NCBI GenBank assembly: GCA_019694555.1
Contig: JAIBBS010000066.1
Span: 1 to 39,414, forward strand
Source: Nannocystaceae bacterium
GTDB lineage: Bacteria; Myxococcota_A; Polyangia; Nannocystales; Nannocystaceae
Direction of reading: 5' to 3'
Length of the DNA stretch: 39,414 nucleotides
A model generated the notes under the pieces. That model was not told the origin of the DNA. It saw only the letters and a list, made by a program, of their open reading frames with translations, and made no database searches. The position numbers and the translations under genes are program-made. Shown in pieces: positions 9,874 through 18,009 of this stretch (position 1 is its first letter; the number at the start of each line of letters is the position of its first letter).

Positions 9874-10422
9874 TCAGCCGCAGCTGCGCGACAGCGAGAC
9901 CTCGATCGGCGCGTCGGCCAGCGGGCCCCCGCGGGAGAACGTCAGCGTCGCGTCGCCGGCCTCGCACACCACACGGTTGCCGCCCTCGAGGATCTCGAGC
10001 GCGCCGCAGCCGGCGATGCCCCCGGCCGCGATCGACTCGAGCGTCGCGTCCACGCGCACGGTGCTGCGGCCCAGCGTCACCGGGCCCAGCGCGGACAGCC
10101 GCGCGGAGAGCTCGACCACCGCCAGGCGGCGCTCGCCGCCGAAGCGGTACTCGATGTCGCCCACGCGGCTGGGACGCGGTGGGTCGGTCTCGGTGTCGCC
10201 GAACTCGCCGACCGTCAGGCCGCGCGCCTGCAGCGACGCCTCGGCGTCGGAGATCGAGCGGCACAGCAGCGCGGGGTCGAAGCCGGCCGCCGCGGTCAGG
10301 GTCGCCATCGCGGGCGCCGGCGGGGCCGCGGGGGTGGGCCGGACTTCGTCGCGCGGCTGCGGCGCGGAGGCGGCGGCGGTGCAGGCGGACGAGAGCAGCA
10401 GCAGGGCGAGCAGGCGGTTCAT
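9874..10422 (-). CDS. Lipoprotein of unknown function
   Basis: A 182-residue lipoprotein. Signal peptide MNRLLALLLLSSAC (Cys14), an Ala/Pro linker to about residue 40, then one domain with predicted strands (IEYRFGGERRLAVVELSARL, RSTVRVDATLESI, ATLTFSRGG). It has four Cys after the linker (LLC, GCG, VVC, SCG) that could pair. Start ATG 10422 is preceded by a purine-rich GAAGCAGC on the minus strand and begins the signal peptide directly; the open frame extends to 10932 only across the rpsF gene. Divergent from rpsF with 219 bp between. No family recognised. Confidence 0.72.
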   Translation of the reverse strand: MNRLLALLLLSSACTAAASAPQPRDEVRPTPAAPPAPAMATLTAAAGFDPALLCRSISDAEASLQARGLTVGEFGDTETDPPRPSRVGDIEYRFGGERRLAVVELSARLSALGPVTLGRSTVRVDATLESIAAGGIAGCGALEILEGGNRVVCEAGDATLTFSRGGPLADAPIEVSLSRSCG

Positions 10423-10641
10423 GCTGCTTCGCACGCGCGTCGCGGCCGCGCCGGTCTGCGGCACCGCCGGCCGTGACCGATCGATGACCGGCCCTGCGAC
10501 CCACCGGCCGAGCGCGGGCTTGCGCCCGCCGGCGGCCTCGGGTACGTGATCGGCCCCCGCGACGGATCCTCCGCCCGCGGCTGACAACGTCACTCCTTGC
10601 TCCCGCGGCTCGCGGGGGCCGAACGTCCACAGGGAGCACCC

Positions 10642-11184
10642 ATGTCCAAGCCCATCACGAACGGGCGCGTCGTCTCGCAGCGCGCTCGCATCGGTACCCA
10701 ACGCGAGTACGAGACCGTCACGATCCTCCGTCCGGAGACGTCGCGACCGGAGATCGGCGAGATCATCGCGCGCATGCAGGAGGTGCTCGGCTCCCGCGGC
10801 GCGAAGCTGATGAAGCTCGACAGCTGGGGCACGCGCGTGCTCGCGTTCCCGATCGCGCACTGCCGCAAGGGCATCTACCTCTACTGGCGCTACCTCGGCG
10901 GCTCCGACGTCGTCGCGGAGTTCGAGCGCCACATGCGTCTGTCGGACAAGATCGTCCGCTTCTACACCGTGCTGGTCGACGAGGACGTCGACCCCGAGGC
11001 GCGTCCCAGCGAGGTCACCGAGGAGCTGATCGAGGCTGCGACCGATCCCGGTCCGGATCCCGACGAGCTGGCGCGCCAGGCCGCAGCCGAGGCGGCTGCG
11101 CGCGAGGCCGCGAGCGAGTCGCGTCGCGAGCGCCCCGACGTGTTCGAGGGTGAAGAGGAATTCAACGCCGAGGGAGACAACTGA
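10642..11184 (+). CDS. rpsF: 30S ribosomal protein S6
   Basis: A 180-residue S6, which pairs with S18 on the platform of the small subunit. The ferredoxin-like core is at about 20-125 ([54 protein letters not shown]). The N-terminus has about 17 extra residues. The C-terminus carries about 50 extra, mostly acidic and Ala-rich residues ([26 protein letters not shown]), longer than the ~100-residue E. coli core. Shine-Dalgarno AGGGAG (10631-10636) is 5 nt before ATG 10642, which decides against an upstream in-frame start at 10597. First gene of rpsF-rpsR-rplI; rpsR starts 2 nt after the stop. Confidence 0.95.
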   Translation: MSKPITNGRVVSQRARIGTQREYETVTILRPETSRPEIGEIIARMQEVLGSRGAKLMKLDSWGTRVLAFPIAHCRKGIYLYWRYLGGSDVVAEFERHMRLSDKIVRFYTVLVDEDVDPEARPSEVTEELIEAATDPGPDPDELARQAAAEAAAREAASESRRERPDVFEGEEEFNAEGDN

Positions 11185-11186
11185 TC

Positions 11187-11471
11187 ATGCGAGACGACTT
11201 CCGAGACTCGAAGGACCGCGATCGCGGCGATCGTGACCGGGGCGAGCGTGGCGACCGTGAGGGTCGCTCGCGCAAGCGCTTCAACATCGCCGAGATGAAG
11301 GATCTCGTCATCGACTACAAGAATCCGCAGATGCTGAAGAACTTCCTCACCGACCGCGGCAAGATCGTGCCGGCGAGGATCTCGGGCCTGACCGCCCGCC
11401 AGCAGCGTCAGCTGACCCAGGCGATCAAGCGCGCGCGCATGCTCGCGCTGTTGCCGTTCACTTCGGGCTGA
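11187..11471 (+). CDS. rpsR: 30S ribosomal protein S18
   Basis: A 94-residue S18, partner of S6. Core from about residue 30: [20 protein letters not shown], then [20 protein letters not shown] and [17 protein letters not shown], all typical. Residues 1-30 are an extension rich in Asp-Arg and Arg-Gly pairs ([17 protein letters not shown]). No zinc-binding Cys are present, so it is the Cys-free form. Shine-Dalgarno AGGGAG (11171-11176) lies within the end of rpsF. The 2-nt gap to rpsF implies translational coupling and matched amounts of S6 and S18. Confidence 0.95.
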   Translation: MRDDFRDSKDRDRGDRDRGERGDREGRSRKRFNIAEMKDLVIDYKNPQMLKNFLTDRGKIVPARISGLTARQQRQLTQAIKRARMLALLPFTSG

Positions 11472-11494
11472 AGCCAGCGACAAGGACCAGTGCC

Positions 11495-11938
11495 ATGGAA
11501 GTCATCCTCACCAAGAACGTCGACAAGCTCGGCAACGCCGGCGACGTCGTCAAGGTCAAGCCCGGTTACGGTCGCAACTATCTGATCCCGCGGGGCCTCG
11601 CGTTGCTCGCGACCCGCGGCAACATCGCGCAGCACGATCATCATCGTCGTGCCATCGCGCGCGAGCTCGAGCGCGTCCGCGCCGAGCACCAGAAGCTCGC
11701 GGACCAGCTCCGCGGCATCAGCGTCTCGATCGCGCGCAAGGTCGGCAAGGACGACAAGCTGTTCGGCTCGGTCGGCGTGCGCGACATCGCCGAAGCGCTC
11801 GAGACGCAGAAGGTGTCGATCGACAAGCGGCTGATCCAGCTGCCCGAGGCGATCCGCACCGTCGGCGCCCACGAGGTCGTGGTGCGATTCGCCGGCGACA
11901 TCGAGGCGACCATCAAGGTCACCGTCGTCGGAATCTGA
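11495..11938 (+). CDS. rplI: 50S ribosomal protein L9
   Basis: A 147-residue L9 of normal length, which binds domain V of 23S rRNA at the base of the L1 stalk. The N-domain (EVILTKNVDKLGNAGDVVKV, then KPGYGRNYLIPRGLA) matches the RNA-binding signature. It is followed by the long connecting helix (HHRRAIARELERVRAEHQ) and the C-domain (KLFGSVGVRDIAEAL, then DKRLIQLPEAIRTVGAHEV). AAGGA (11482-11486) gives the ribosome-binding site. It is the third gene of the ribosomal operon; a strong hairpin follows. Confidence 0.96.
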   Translation: MEVILTKNVDKLGNAGDVVKVKPGYGRNYLIPRGLALLATRGNIAQHDHHRRAIARELERVRAEHQKLADQLRGISVSIARKVGKDDKLFGSVGVRDIAEALETQKVSIDKRLIQLPEAIRTVGAHEVVVRFAGDIEATIKVTVVGI

Positions 11939-11960
11939 CGCGCGAGCACGCGCCACCGTC

Positions 11961-11997
11961 GCGGCCACCCGCGAGCCTCTCGCTCGCCGGTGGCCGC
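11961..11997 (+). terminator. Strong hairpin ending rpsF-rpsR-rplI
   Basis: Perfect 9-bp outer stem GCGGCCACC / GGTGGCCGC with a nested 5-bp stem GCGAG / CTCGC, 22 nt after the rplI stop. It separates the ribosomal operon from dnaB and implies a separate dnaB promoter. Confidence 0.6.
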
Positions 11998-12075
11998 TTC
12001 GCGTTCGTGCACGACCATGCCCGACGCGCGCGCCGCCGCGGCCTGGCGCGGGCTGGTCCGCCCGCGCCGCGCTGG

Positions 12076-12081
12076 TACACT
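12076..12081 (+). promoter_or_regulatory. Candidate -10 element (TACACT) for dnaB
   Basis: TACACT ends 9 nt before the GTG start at 12091, with no Shine-Dalgarno between. Together with the hairpin at 11961 it suggests that dnaB has its own, nearly leaderless transcript. The -35 region is poor. Confidence 0.4.
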
Positions 12082-12090
12082 GGGCGGCCC

Positions 12091-13509
12091 GTGTCGCGCC
12101 CGCTGCCGCACAACAAGGAAGCCGAGTCGGCCGTGCTCGGCGGCGTGCTGCTGCGCAACGACGCGCTGGGCGACGTCGCCTCGATCATCGGCGAGGACGA
12201 CTTCTACGTGCCTGCCCACCGCGCGATCTACCGCGCGATGGTCAAGCTGTCCGACCGCGGACAGCCGGTCGATCTGGTCACGCTGGAGTCGCAGCTGCGC
12301 GCGGCCGACGAGCTGGGCCTGGTCGGCGGGCTCGAGGGCTTGGCCAAGCTCGCCGATCGCTACGCCAGCAGCCACAACGTCGGCGCCTACGCGGAGCTGG
12401 TGCGGCAGTCGGCGGCGGTGCGCAACCTGGTCGTCGCGGCGCAGGAGATCGCCGAGGAGGGCCGCGAGGAGCTGCCCGACGTCGACGAGTTCATCGACAA
12501 CGCCGAAAAGCGCCTGCTCGAGGTCAACCAGCGCGGCCGCCAGGGCAGCTACCGCTCGGCCAAGGACCTCATCCACGGCGTGTTCGAGAGCATCACCGAG
12601 CGCGCCAAGCTCAAGAACCCGATCACCGGCGTGCCGACGCAGTTCACCAAGCTCGACGAGATGACGGGCGGGCTGCAGCCGGGTGATCTCATCATCCTCG
12701 CGGCGCGTCCTTCGATGGGCAAGACCGCGCTGGCGCTGAACTTCGCGCAGCACGCCTGCATCACGCAGATGCGACACATGCACCTGCCGGAGGAGGAACG
12801 GCCGTCGCGGTTCCCGACGCTGTTCTTCAGCCTCGAGATGAGCGCGGGTCAGCTCATCGAGCGCATCTTGTGTTCCGAGGCCCGCGTCGACGCGGGCAAG
12901 CTCCGCGGCGGCCGCTTGATCGAGCAGGAGTTCGCCGAGCTCGTGCGCGCCGCGGACCGCATCTACCGTGCGCCGCTGTTCATCGACGACAGCGCCGCGC
13001 CGACGATCCTCGAGATCCGTGCGCGCGCGCGTCGGTTCCGGCAGGACCGCCAGATCTTCCCGCCCCCGCCCGAGGGCCGCGAGTCCAAGCGCCCGCCGCT
13101 GGGCCTGATCGTGGTCGACTACCTGCAGCTGTGCCGCGGTGGTCGTGGCCGCTACGACGTGCGCGAGCAGGAGATCAGCGAGGTCTCCCGCGGGCTCAAG
13201 GCCATCGCCAAGGAGCTGCAGCTGCCGGTGCTGGCGCTGTCGCAGCTCAACCGCGGCGTCGACAGCCGCGCGGATCACCGGCCGCAGCTGTCGGATCTGC
13301 GCGAGTCCGGCGCCATCGAGCAGGACGCGGACGTCATCATGTTCATCTACCGCGAGGAGCGGTACATGACCGACGACGAGAAGAAGAAGGCGGTCGAGGG
13401 TCAGTCCGAGGTCATCATCGGCAAGCAGCGCAATGGCCCCACCGGCACCGTGCATCTGACCTTCGTCGGCAAACACACCCGCTTCGAGAACCCCGCCGGC
13501 GAGCTCTGA
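12091..13509 (+). CDS. dnaB: Replicative DNA helicase DnaB
   Basis: A 472-residue hexameric helicase that unwinds DNA at the fork and recruits primase. The N-domain (AESAVLGGVLLRNDALGDV, DFYVPAHRAIYRAM) is followed by the linker helix and a RecA-like C-domain: Walker A ARPSMGKT (205-212), FFSLEMS, Walker B LIVVDYLQL, and SQLNRGVDSR with the DnaB signature LSDLRESGAIEQDADVI. It ends with GKQRNGPTGTVHL. A short Pro-rich insertion (IFPPPPEGRESKRPP) precedes Walker B, and no intein is present. GTG 12091 is preferred over GTG 12007, because the extra residues are Arg/Ala-rich and the family start (PHNKEAE) follows at once. Order after rplI is conserved in many bacteria. Confidence 0.95.
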   Translation: MSRPLPHNKEAESAVLGGVLLRNDALGDVASIIGEDDFYVPAHRAIYRAMVKLSDRGQPVDLVTLESQLRAADELGLVGGLEGLAKLADRYASSHNVGAYAELVRQSAAVRNLVVAAQEIAEEGREELPDVDEFIDNAEKRLLEVNQRGRQGSYRSAKDLIHGVFESITERAKLKNPITGVPTQFTKLDEMTGGLQPGDLIILAARPSMGKTALALNFAQHACITQMRHMHLPEEERPSRFPTLFFSLEMSAGQLIERILCSEARVDAGKLRGGRLIEQEFAELVRAADRIYRAPLFIDDSAAPTILEIRARARRFRQDRQIFPPPPEGRESKRPPLGLIVVDYLQLCRGGRGRYDVREQEISEVSRGLKAIAKELQLPVLALSQLNRGVDSRADHRPQLSDLRESGAIEQDADVIMFIYREERYMTDDEKKKAVEGQSEVIIGKQRNGPTGTVHLTFVGKHTRFENPAGEL

Positions 13510-13529
13510 CGGGCCTGTCGCGAGCGTCC

Positions 13530-13544
13530 GGCCGGGGCCCGGCC
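13530..13544 (+). terminator. Small hairpin after dnaB
   Basis: GGCCGG / CCGGCC stem with a GGC loop, 21 nt after the dnaB stop. Short and without U-tract; a weak terminator candidate. Confidence 0.25.
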
Positions 13545-13628
13545 AGGCCGCCTTCGGGACCGGGTCGTCGCGGCCCTGGCGGGCCGTCGACCCGCGCGGG
13601 CAACCTAGCGGCTGCGCCGCCCTCCATG

Positions 13629-13634
13629 TTAGCT
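13629..13634 (+). promoter_or_regulatory. Candidate -10 element (TTAGCT) for the kinase gene
   Basis: TTAGCT ends 6 nt before an in-frame GTG at 13641 and 12 nt before ATG 13647. No Shine-Dalgarno is present in the gap. Confidence 0.3.
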
Positions 13635-13646
13635 TCCGCCGTGGCG

Positions 13647-14690
13647 ATGTCTGGGCCCGTCCCCGAACAGATCGGCCATTTCCGCGTTCTGCGCCTGCTG
13701 GGCAAGGGCGCGATGGGCGAGGTGTTCGAGGGCGTGGACGATCAGCTCGGGCGCCGCGTCGCGCTCAAGATCCTGGGCGCAAAGCACCGGGAGTCCACGG
13801 AGTTCAAGACCCGGTTCCTCCGGGAGGGCCGCGCGCTGGCGGCCATGAACCACCCCAACATCGTGCAGATCTACGCCATCGGCGAGCACGAGCGGCGGCC
13901 GTTTCTGGCGATGGAGTTCCTCGACGGCGAGGACATCGGCGGCACGCTCAAGCGCGGTGGCCCGCTGCACCCCGGGGACGCGGCGGAGATCATCCGGCAG
14001 TCGGCCGTGGGTCTGTCCGAGGCGCAACGCGCCGGCGTGGTCCACCGCGACGTCAAGCCGTCGAACCTGGTCGTCACCACCGCCGGCATCGTCAAGGTCA
14101 CCGACTTCGGCCTGGCCAAGGCGCTGCAGGAGGACCTGTCGATCACCGCGACCGGCGTGTTCGTCGGCACGCCGGACTACCTCGCGCCCGAGCAGGCGAT
14201 GGGCGACGAGGTCGACGCGCGCGCGGACGTCTACGCGCTGGGCTGCTCGATGTATCACATGTGCAGCGGTCATCCGCCGTTCCGCAAGGGCGGCCAGGAC
14301 GACCACTACACCGCGGTCGTGCGTCGCCACCTCAAGGCCGAGCGACCGCAGCTCAAGCTCGAGATCGCCGGCTTCGACGAGGAGCTGTCGGATCTGTGCC
14401 GCCGCATGATGAGCCGGCGGCCCGACGTGCGGCCCACCTTCGACGAGCTGATCCAGAAGCTCGGCGAGATCTCGCGCCGCCTGGGCGGGCGCGTGCCGCC
14501 GCGGCACCAGGACGTCGAGCTGCTCAAGAACGGCACCGCGACCGACGGTGAGCGCACCGAGCCGCCGGCGGTGCACGATGGCGGCAACGGTGGCGGCTCG
14601 AGCAGCAAGATCGTCGCGATCGCGGTGGTGGCCGGCGTCGCGATCGGCGTGGGCGTGTCGGTCGCGGCGCTGTACGTGTTCAACAAGTAG
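13647..14690 (+). CDS. Membrane-anchored Ser/Thr protein kinase
   Basis: A 347-residue PknB-type kinase with an intact catalytic set: Gly loop GKGAMGEV (19-26), ALKIL with Lys41, VVHRDVKPSNL, VTDFGLAKAL and GTPDYLAPEQ. The kinase domain spans about 10-275. A hydrophilic linker then leads to a single C-terminal membrane helix (IVAIAVVAGVAIGVGVSVAA) with only about ten residues beyond it, so there is no large external sensor. Regulation may therefore come through partner proteins. Possible starts are ATG 13647, GTG 13641 (fits the -10 at 13629) and ATG 13626; the domain begins just after any of them. The next gene starts 9 nt after the stop, so the two are probably one transcript. Confidence 0.88.
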   Translation: MSGPVPEQIGHFRVLRLLGKGAMGEVFEGVDDQLGRRVALKILGAKHRESTEFKTRFLREGRALAAMNHPNIVQIYAIGEHERRPFLAMEFLDGEDIGGTLKRGGPLHPGDAAEIIRQSAVGLSEAQRAGVVHRDVKPSNLVVTTAGIVKVTDFGLAKALQEDLSITATGVFVGTPDYLAPEQAMGDEVDARADVYALGCSMYHMCSGHPPFRKGGQDDHYTAVVRRHLKAERPQLKLEIAGFDEELSDLCRRMMSRRPDVRPTFDELIQKLGEISRRLGGRVPPRHQDVELLKNGTATDGERTEPPAVHDGGNGGGSSSKIVAIAVVAGVAIGVGVSVAALYVFNK

Positions 14691-14699
14691 CGGACCGCG

Positions 14700-15803
14700 A
14701 TGTCCTCGGTTGCGCGCGACGACGCCTCGGCCCTGGCCCGCCGGGCGCTCGCGAGCTTCGGCGAGCGCTTGGCGCTGCACGCCGACGACATCGGCACCGA
14801 GCTCGCGCGCTCGCTGCACCTGGTCGCGTGGGATCGCGAGCAGCTGATCGGCGCGGCGCAGGCCCGGCTCGACGCGATCGCGACGACGCGCGTGCTCGAT
14901 CGCGGTGGCGTGCCCGCACGCATCGCCGAGTGGCGCACGCAGCCGCTCGAGGCGCTCGACGCGGTCTGGGCGCTGCTGGTGGCCGGGCGCCGCGTGGCCT
15001 ACGAGGCCGAGGCCGGCGCGTGCGGCTCGACCGCGGCGCTTCTGGCCGAGGCCAGCGCCGAGCTGCCACCGGGCACGCTCACGCTGCTGCCCACGCCGGC
15101 GGAGCCGGTGGGCACGGGCAGCGGCGCGTCGGCCAGCGGACTGTCCGCGTCGCAGCGCGCGGCGAAGATCGATCCCGGCGATCCCACCACGTGGCCGCGC
15201 GTCGGCGTCGCGGCGGCGGTGCGCCGCGTGGCGTGGATCGACGCCGACGCCGATCACGAGCTCGCCGCCTACGTGCTCGCGCGGACGTGCCTGCGGCGCA
15301 GCGGCCTCGATCCCCGCGGCGTGCAGGTGGTCTACGCCGCCGGCAACGTCGAGCGGTTGCAGCGACAGATCCAGCGCCTGTGGGTCGGCGCGCAGCTGGG
15401 GCCCGCCGACGATCCCCGCTCGTTCGCGGGCCCGGTCGACGCACCCACGCGCGATGCGTTCCTGGTCGCGCACGCGGCGTGGTCGACCGCGCCCGGCGTC
15501 GCGACGTGGTGCGCCGGTGCGGAGCTCGAGCACGCCGACGGCGAAGCGATCTACCTCGCGCCCGCCGCCTTCGCGACGCCGTGGCCGCTGCCCGAGCTGC
15601 CGCGGGTGGGCCCGATGTGCTGCATCGTCGCGTGCACCACCGAGCAGGCCATCGATGCGGCCAACGCCGCGGCCAGCCGCGGCGCGCAGGTGGTGCAGGT
15701 GGGAGGGCGCGCGGGCACGCTGCGCGGCGACGTGCGTCACATCCGTGGCGCGGTGCTGGTCGAGCGCCTGCCGCCCGGGCTACCCGAGCCGCGGCCGAGC
15801 TGA
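14700..15803 (+). CDS. Degenerate aldehyde-dehydrogenase-like protein
   Basis: A 367-residue protein without a signal peptide. Its C-terminal third follows the order of an aldehyde dehydrogenase: VERLQRQIQRLWVGAQLGP (usual 'L...v.GdP.dp.t..GP'), GAELEHADGEAIYLAPAAF (usual 'G.....GyfvaPtv'), and GPMCCIVACTTEQAIDAAN (usual 'eEiFGPv..v.....eAi..aN'). Cys197 (ARTCLRR) lies roughly where the catalytic Cys is expected, but the normal 'GQ.C' context, the 'ELGGK' glutamate motif and the cofactor loop are not recognisable. The length is about 110 residues short of the usual ~480. Probably a catalytically dead homologue or reduced relative with another role. It follows the kinase gene by 9 nt and is convergent with the next gene. 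Confidence 0.6.
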   Translation: MSSVARDDASALARRALASFGERLALHADDIGTELARSLHLVAWDREQLIGAAQARLDAIATTRVLDRGGVPARIAEWRTQPLEALDAVWALLVAGRRVAYEAEAGACGSTAALLAEASAELPPGTLTLLPTPAEPVGTGSGASASGLSASQRAAKIDPGDPTTWPRVGVAAAVRRVAWIDADADHELAAYVLARTCLRRSGLDPRGVQVVYAAGNVERLQRQIQRLWVGAQLGPADDPRSFAGPVDAPTRDAFLVAHAAWSTAPGVATWCAGAELEHADGEAIYLAPAAFATPWPLPELPRVGPMCCIVACTTEQAIDAANAAASRGAQVVQVGGRAGTLRGDVRHIRGAVLVERLPPGLPEPRPS

Positions 15804-15813
15804 CCGCGGGCGA

Positions 15814-16485
15814 TCACGGCATCGGTTGGCCTTCGAGCAGGCAGTTGGGCGAGCAGCCGTCGCCGGGGTTCTGGTTGGTGTCGTCGCACTGTTCGCCGGC
15901 GAGCAGGTTGAGGTGGCCGTCGCCGCACATCGGGTAGGTGCAGTCGCCGTCGCAGCTGGGCGACTCGCCGCCCGCGTCGCACTGCTCGCCGAGATCGATG
16001 ACGCCATCGCCACAGCTCGGCAGGCCGCCGGTGCTGCCGCCGCCGCTCGAGCTCGCGCTCGCATCGGTGGTGGTGCTCGCGTCGGTCGTGGTGCCTGCGC
16101 CCGTGCTCGCGTCGGTGGTGCTCGCGTCGGTGGTGCCCGCGTCGGTGGTGGTGCTCGCGTCGGTGGTCACCGGATCGGTGGTGACGGGATCGGTGGTGAC
16201 GGGATCGGTGGTGACGGGATCGGTGGTCACCGGATCGGTGGTCACCGGATCGGTGGTCACCGGATCGGTCGTCACCGGATCGCCGCTCGCCGAGGCCGAG
16301 GCCGAGCCCGCCGTCGCGCTGGCGGAGCCGCCGTCGGTCAGGCTCGCGCTGGCGTCGTGGCTGCCGGGGATCTGCCAGTTGGTCGCCTGGCCCAGGTCGC
16401 CATCGGTGTCCGCGGCGGGCAGGCCGGCGTAGCAGCTGGCCAGCAGCACCACGCCCGCGCACGCACGATGTCGCCGCGCCCGCAT
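15814..16485 (-). CDS. Lipoprotein with DPVTT repeats and DUF4215 Cys-rich repeats
   Basis: A 223-residue lipoprotein. Signal peptide ending VVLLASC (Cys18), then a Thr/Ser/Asp/Ala linker of about 125 residues that includes eight perfect DPVTT units followed by degenerate TTDAS-type units. The C-terminal part has two Cys-rich modules of the myxobacterial DUF4215 type: CGDGVIDLGEQCDAGG and CGDGHLNLLAGEQCDD...GCSPNC. In this lineage that module is widespread on secreted proteins and probably binds outside the cell, by unknown means. The linker would act as a long flexible stalk. Its stop lies 10 bp from the convergent ALDH-like gene. Confidence 0.85.
   Translation of the reverse strand: MRARRHRACAGVVLLASCYAGLPAADTDGDLGQATNWQIPGSHDASASLTDGGSASATAGSASASASGDPVTTDPVTTDPVTTDPVTTDPVTTDPVTTDPVTTDPVTTDASTTTDAGTTDASTTDASTGAGTTTDASTTTDASASSSGGGSTGGLPSCGDGVIDLGEQCDAGGESPSCDGDCTYPMCGDGHLNLLAGEQCDDTNQNPGDGCSPNCLLEGQPMP
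16161..16280 (-). repeat. Eight 15-bp tandem repeats encoding DPVTT
   Basis: Eight head-to-tail units of the form CGGTSGTSACSGGAT on the plus strand. Two main variants (gtcaccgg and gtgacggg) occur in the order A-B-B-B-A-A-A-A', the last with one extra change. All differences are synonymous. Confidence 0.92.
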
Positions 16486-16556
16486 CCTGCGATCACGCTA
16501 GCAGAGGCGCGCGAGCGATCGCGCGCCTCGGCGCAGCCACGCTCCGACCGGGAGGC

Positions 16557-17813
16557 TCAGCCGCCCGGGAGCAGGTCTTCGCAGCTCTTGCCCGCGAGGC
16601 AGCCGCTGCAGACCTCGGTCTTGCCGCGCAGCTCGGTCTCGGGATCGCCGCCGTTCGGATCCCAGTCGCCAGGCGACTCGACCGCAGCGACCGGCTCGCA
16701 ACCCTCGGAGGTGAGGCTCACGAAGAAGCCGCCGGCCAGCGCCGCGGGCGGGACGTTGATCGCGCCCGAGCGCAGCCACGGCTTGTTCGCGTCGTTGTCC
16801 TTGTACGCGATCGCGGACTCCGCGAAGCCATCGATGGTGGCGTCGCAGTGGTTGCCCGACAGCTCGTTCTTGCCGGTGTTCTCCGCGCGGAACGAGGTCC
16901 ACAGCGAGGCCGGCAGGTCGACGGTGATGTTGGCCGACGCGGGCTTGAGCGCCGTGACCTTGACCGTGCCGGGCTCGTAGCCCTGGTTGATGCACGGGCA
17001 GTCCTTGTCCCACGCCGCGGGCTCCATGGTCATCAGGTCCTGGAACTCCACGCACATCTGGACCAGGTCCTCGGGGCACTTGGGGTAGGGGTTGAGCTGG
17101 CCCGCGACCTCGCTGGGGTTGGCGATCACGTAGGCCTCGCCGCTCTGCATCTGCACGTCGACGGTGGCCGCGAGGCCCTCGACGCAGACGTTGCCGCGGT
17201 TGGGGTAGCTGAACTCCTCGACGTTGTCCGCGGTCTCGATCGAGACGTCCTGGTGGTAGTCGGGCGGCAGCGTGACGCGGATGTCGACGCCGGCGCGCTT
17301 GAGCTGCGACATGCCGTCGTAGTAGACGAAGATCGCGCAGCCGTCTTGCCAGGGGTAGGGCTCGCCGTCGGCGTTCTCGCCGCCGCAGCGCGCGTCCTCT
17401 TCCATGTCCGCGGGCTTCTTGGGCGAGCCGGTGTTGGCGTTGTAGGCCCACAGCTGCAGCTTGTCGAAGACCTCGTTGGCGGCCTCCTCGTCGGTCGAGA
17501 AGGTGAAGCGGCGGAACTCGATCTTGATCGTGTCGGGCTCGCCGTCGAACTTCACGATCACGTCGCCGCGGTTGATGAAGTTGTCCGCGGAGCCCAGCAT
17601 GTTGCCGATGAGGATGTTCTGGATCGCGGGGTTGCCCTCGTCGTCCAGGGCCTTGAACTCGCCCTCGTGTTCCACGCGCCACTTGTCGCGGAAGGGCTTG
17701 TTGGCGGACGAGCCGTTGTCCGTTTCGTTTCCGTTGCAACCCGTCATGCCCACGGCGCTGCCGGCGATCGAGACGAGGTAGGCGGTCATCAAGGCGTGGG
17801 TCGGGCGCTTCAT
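16557..17813 (-). CDS. Large secreted lipoprotein of unknown function
   Basis: A 418-residue predicted lipoprotein. The signal peptide is long, with Cys26 in VGMTGC, an imperfect lipobox, followed by a short polar linker (NGNETDNGSSANKP). The mature part has about 390 residues of mixed strands and ten or more Cys (ARCGG, DGCAIF, VCVEG, KCPEDLVQMCVE, DCPCINQG, NHCDAT, EGCEP, and a C-terminal CSGCLAGKSCEDLLPGG), which suggests a disulfide-stabilised extracellular fold. Composition is less Arg/Ala-biased than its neighbours. No family was recognised. Start ATG 17813 is chosen because it begins the signal peptide; the open frame continues upstream to 18164 through non-protein-like sequence. Divergent from ileS. 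Confidence 0.8.
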   Translation of the reverse strand: MKRPTHALMTAYLVSIAGSAVGMTGCNGNETDNGSSANKPFRDKWRVEHEGEFKALDDEGNPAIQNILIGNMLGSADNFINRGDVIVKFDGEPDTIKIEFRRFTFSTDEEAANEVFDKLQLWAYNANTGSPKKPADMEEDARCGGENADGEPYPWQDGCAIFVYYDGMSQLKRAGVDIRVTLPPDYHQDVSIETADNVEEFSYPNRGNVCVEGLAATVDVQMQSGEAYVIANPSEVAGQLNPYPKCPEDLVQMCVEFQDLMTMEPAAWDKDCPCINQGYEPGTVKVTALKPASANITVDLPASLWTSFRAENTGKNELSGNHCDATIDGFAESAIAYKDNDANKPWLRSGAINVPPAALAGGFFVSLTSEGCEPVAAVESPGDWDPNGGDPETELRGKTEVCSGCLAGKSCEDLLPGG

Positions 17814-18009
17814 CGGGGCAGTTCCTGAACGGTTCGGAGAATACCCCCGCGCCCGTGCGTGGGCAATTTGCGTGGGACCGCTGCCTGCGCCGCGGCTACG
17901 CGGTCGTACGTGTGGCCGCGGCCGCGACTTGACCGGACGGCGGACCCTCGCCAAGCCTTGCACCTGCTCGCCGCGGGGCCACCGCCCGCGGCGAGGGGAC
18001 CTGCGAGCC

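Noticed and set aside
10500..10641. S6:S18 autoregulatory leader before rpsF
   Set aside because: Small G+C-rich hairpins are present, but I could not fit the conserved bulge pattern. A weak TTGCGC-N17-TACGTG at 10520-10548 was also judged too poor to list.
16161..16280. CRISPR-like array
   Set aside because: Units are only 15 bp with no spacers, in frame within a lipoprotein linker; a coding tandem repeat.
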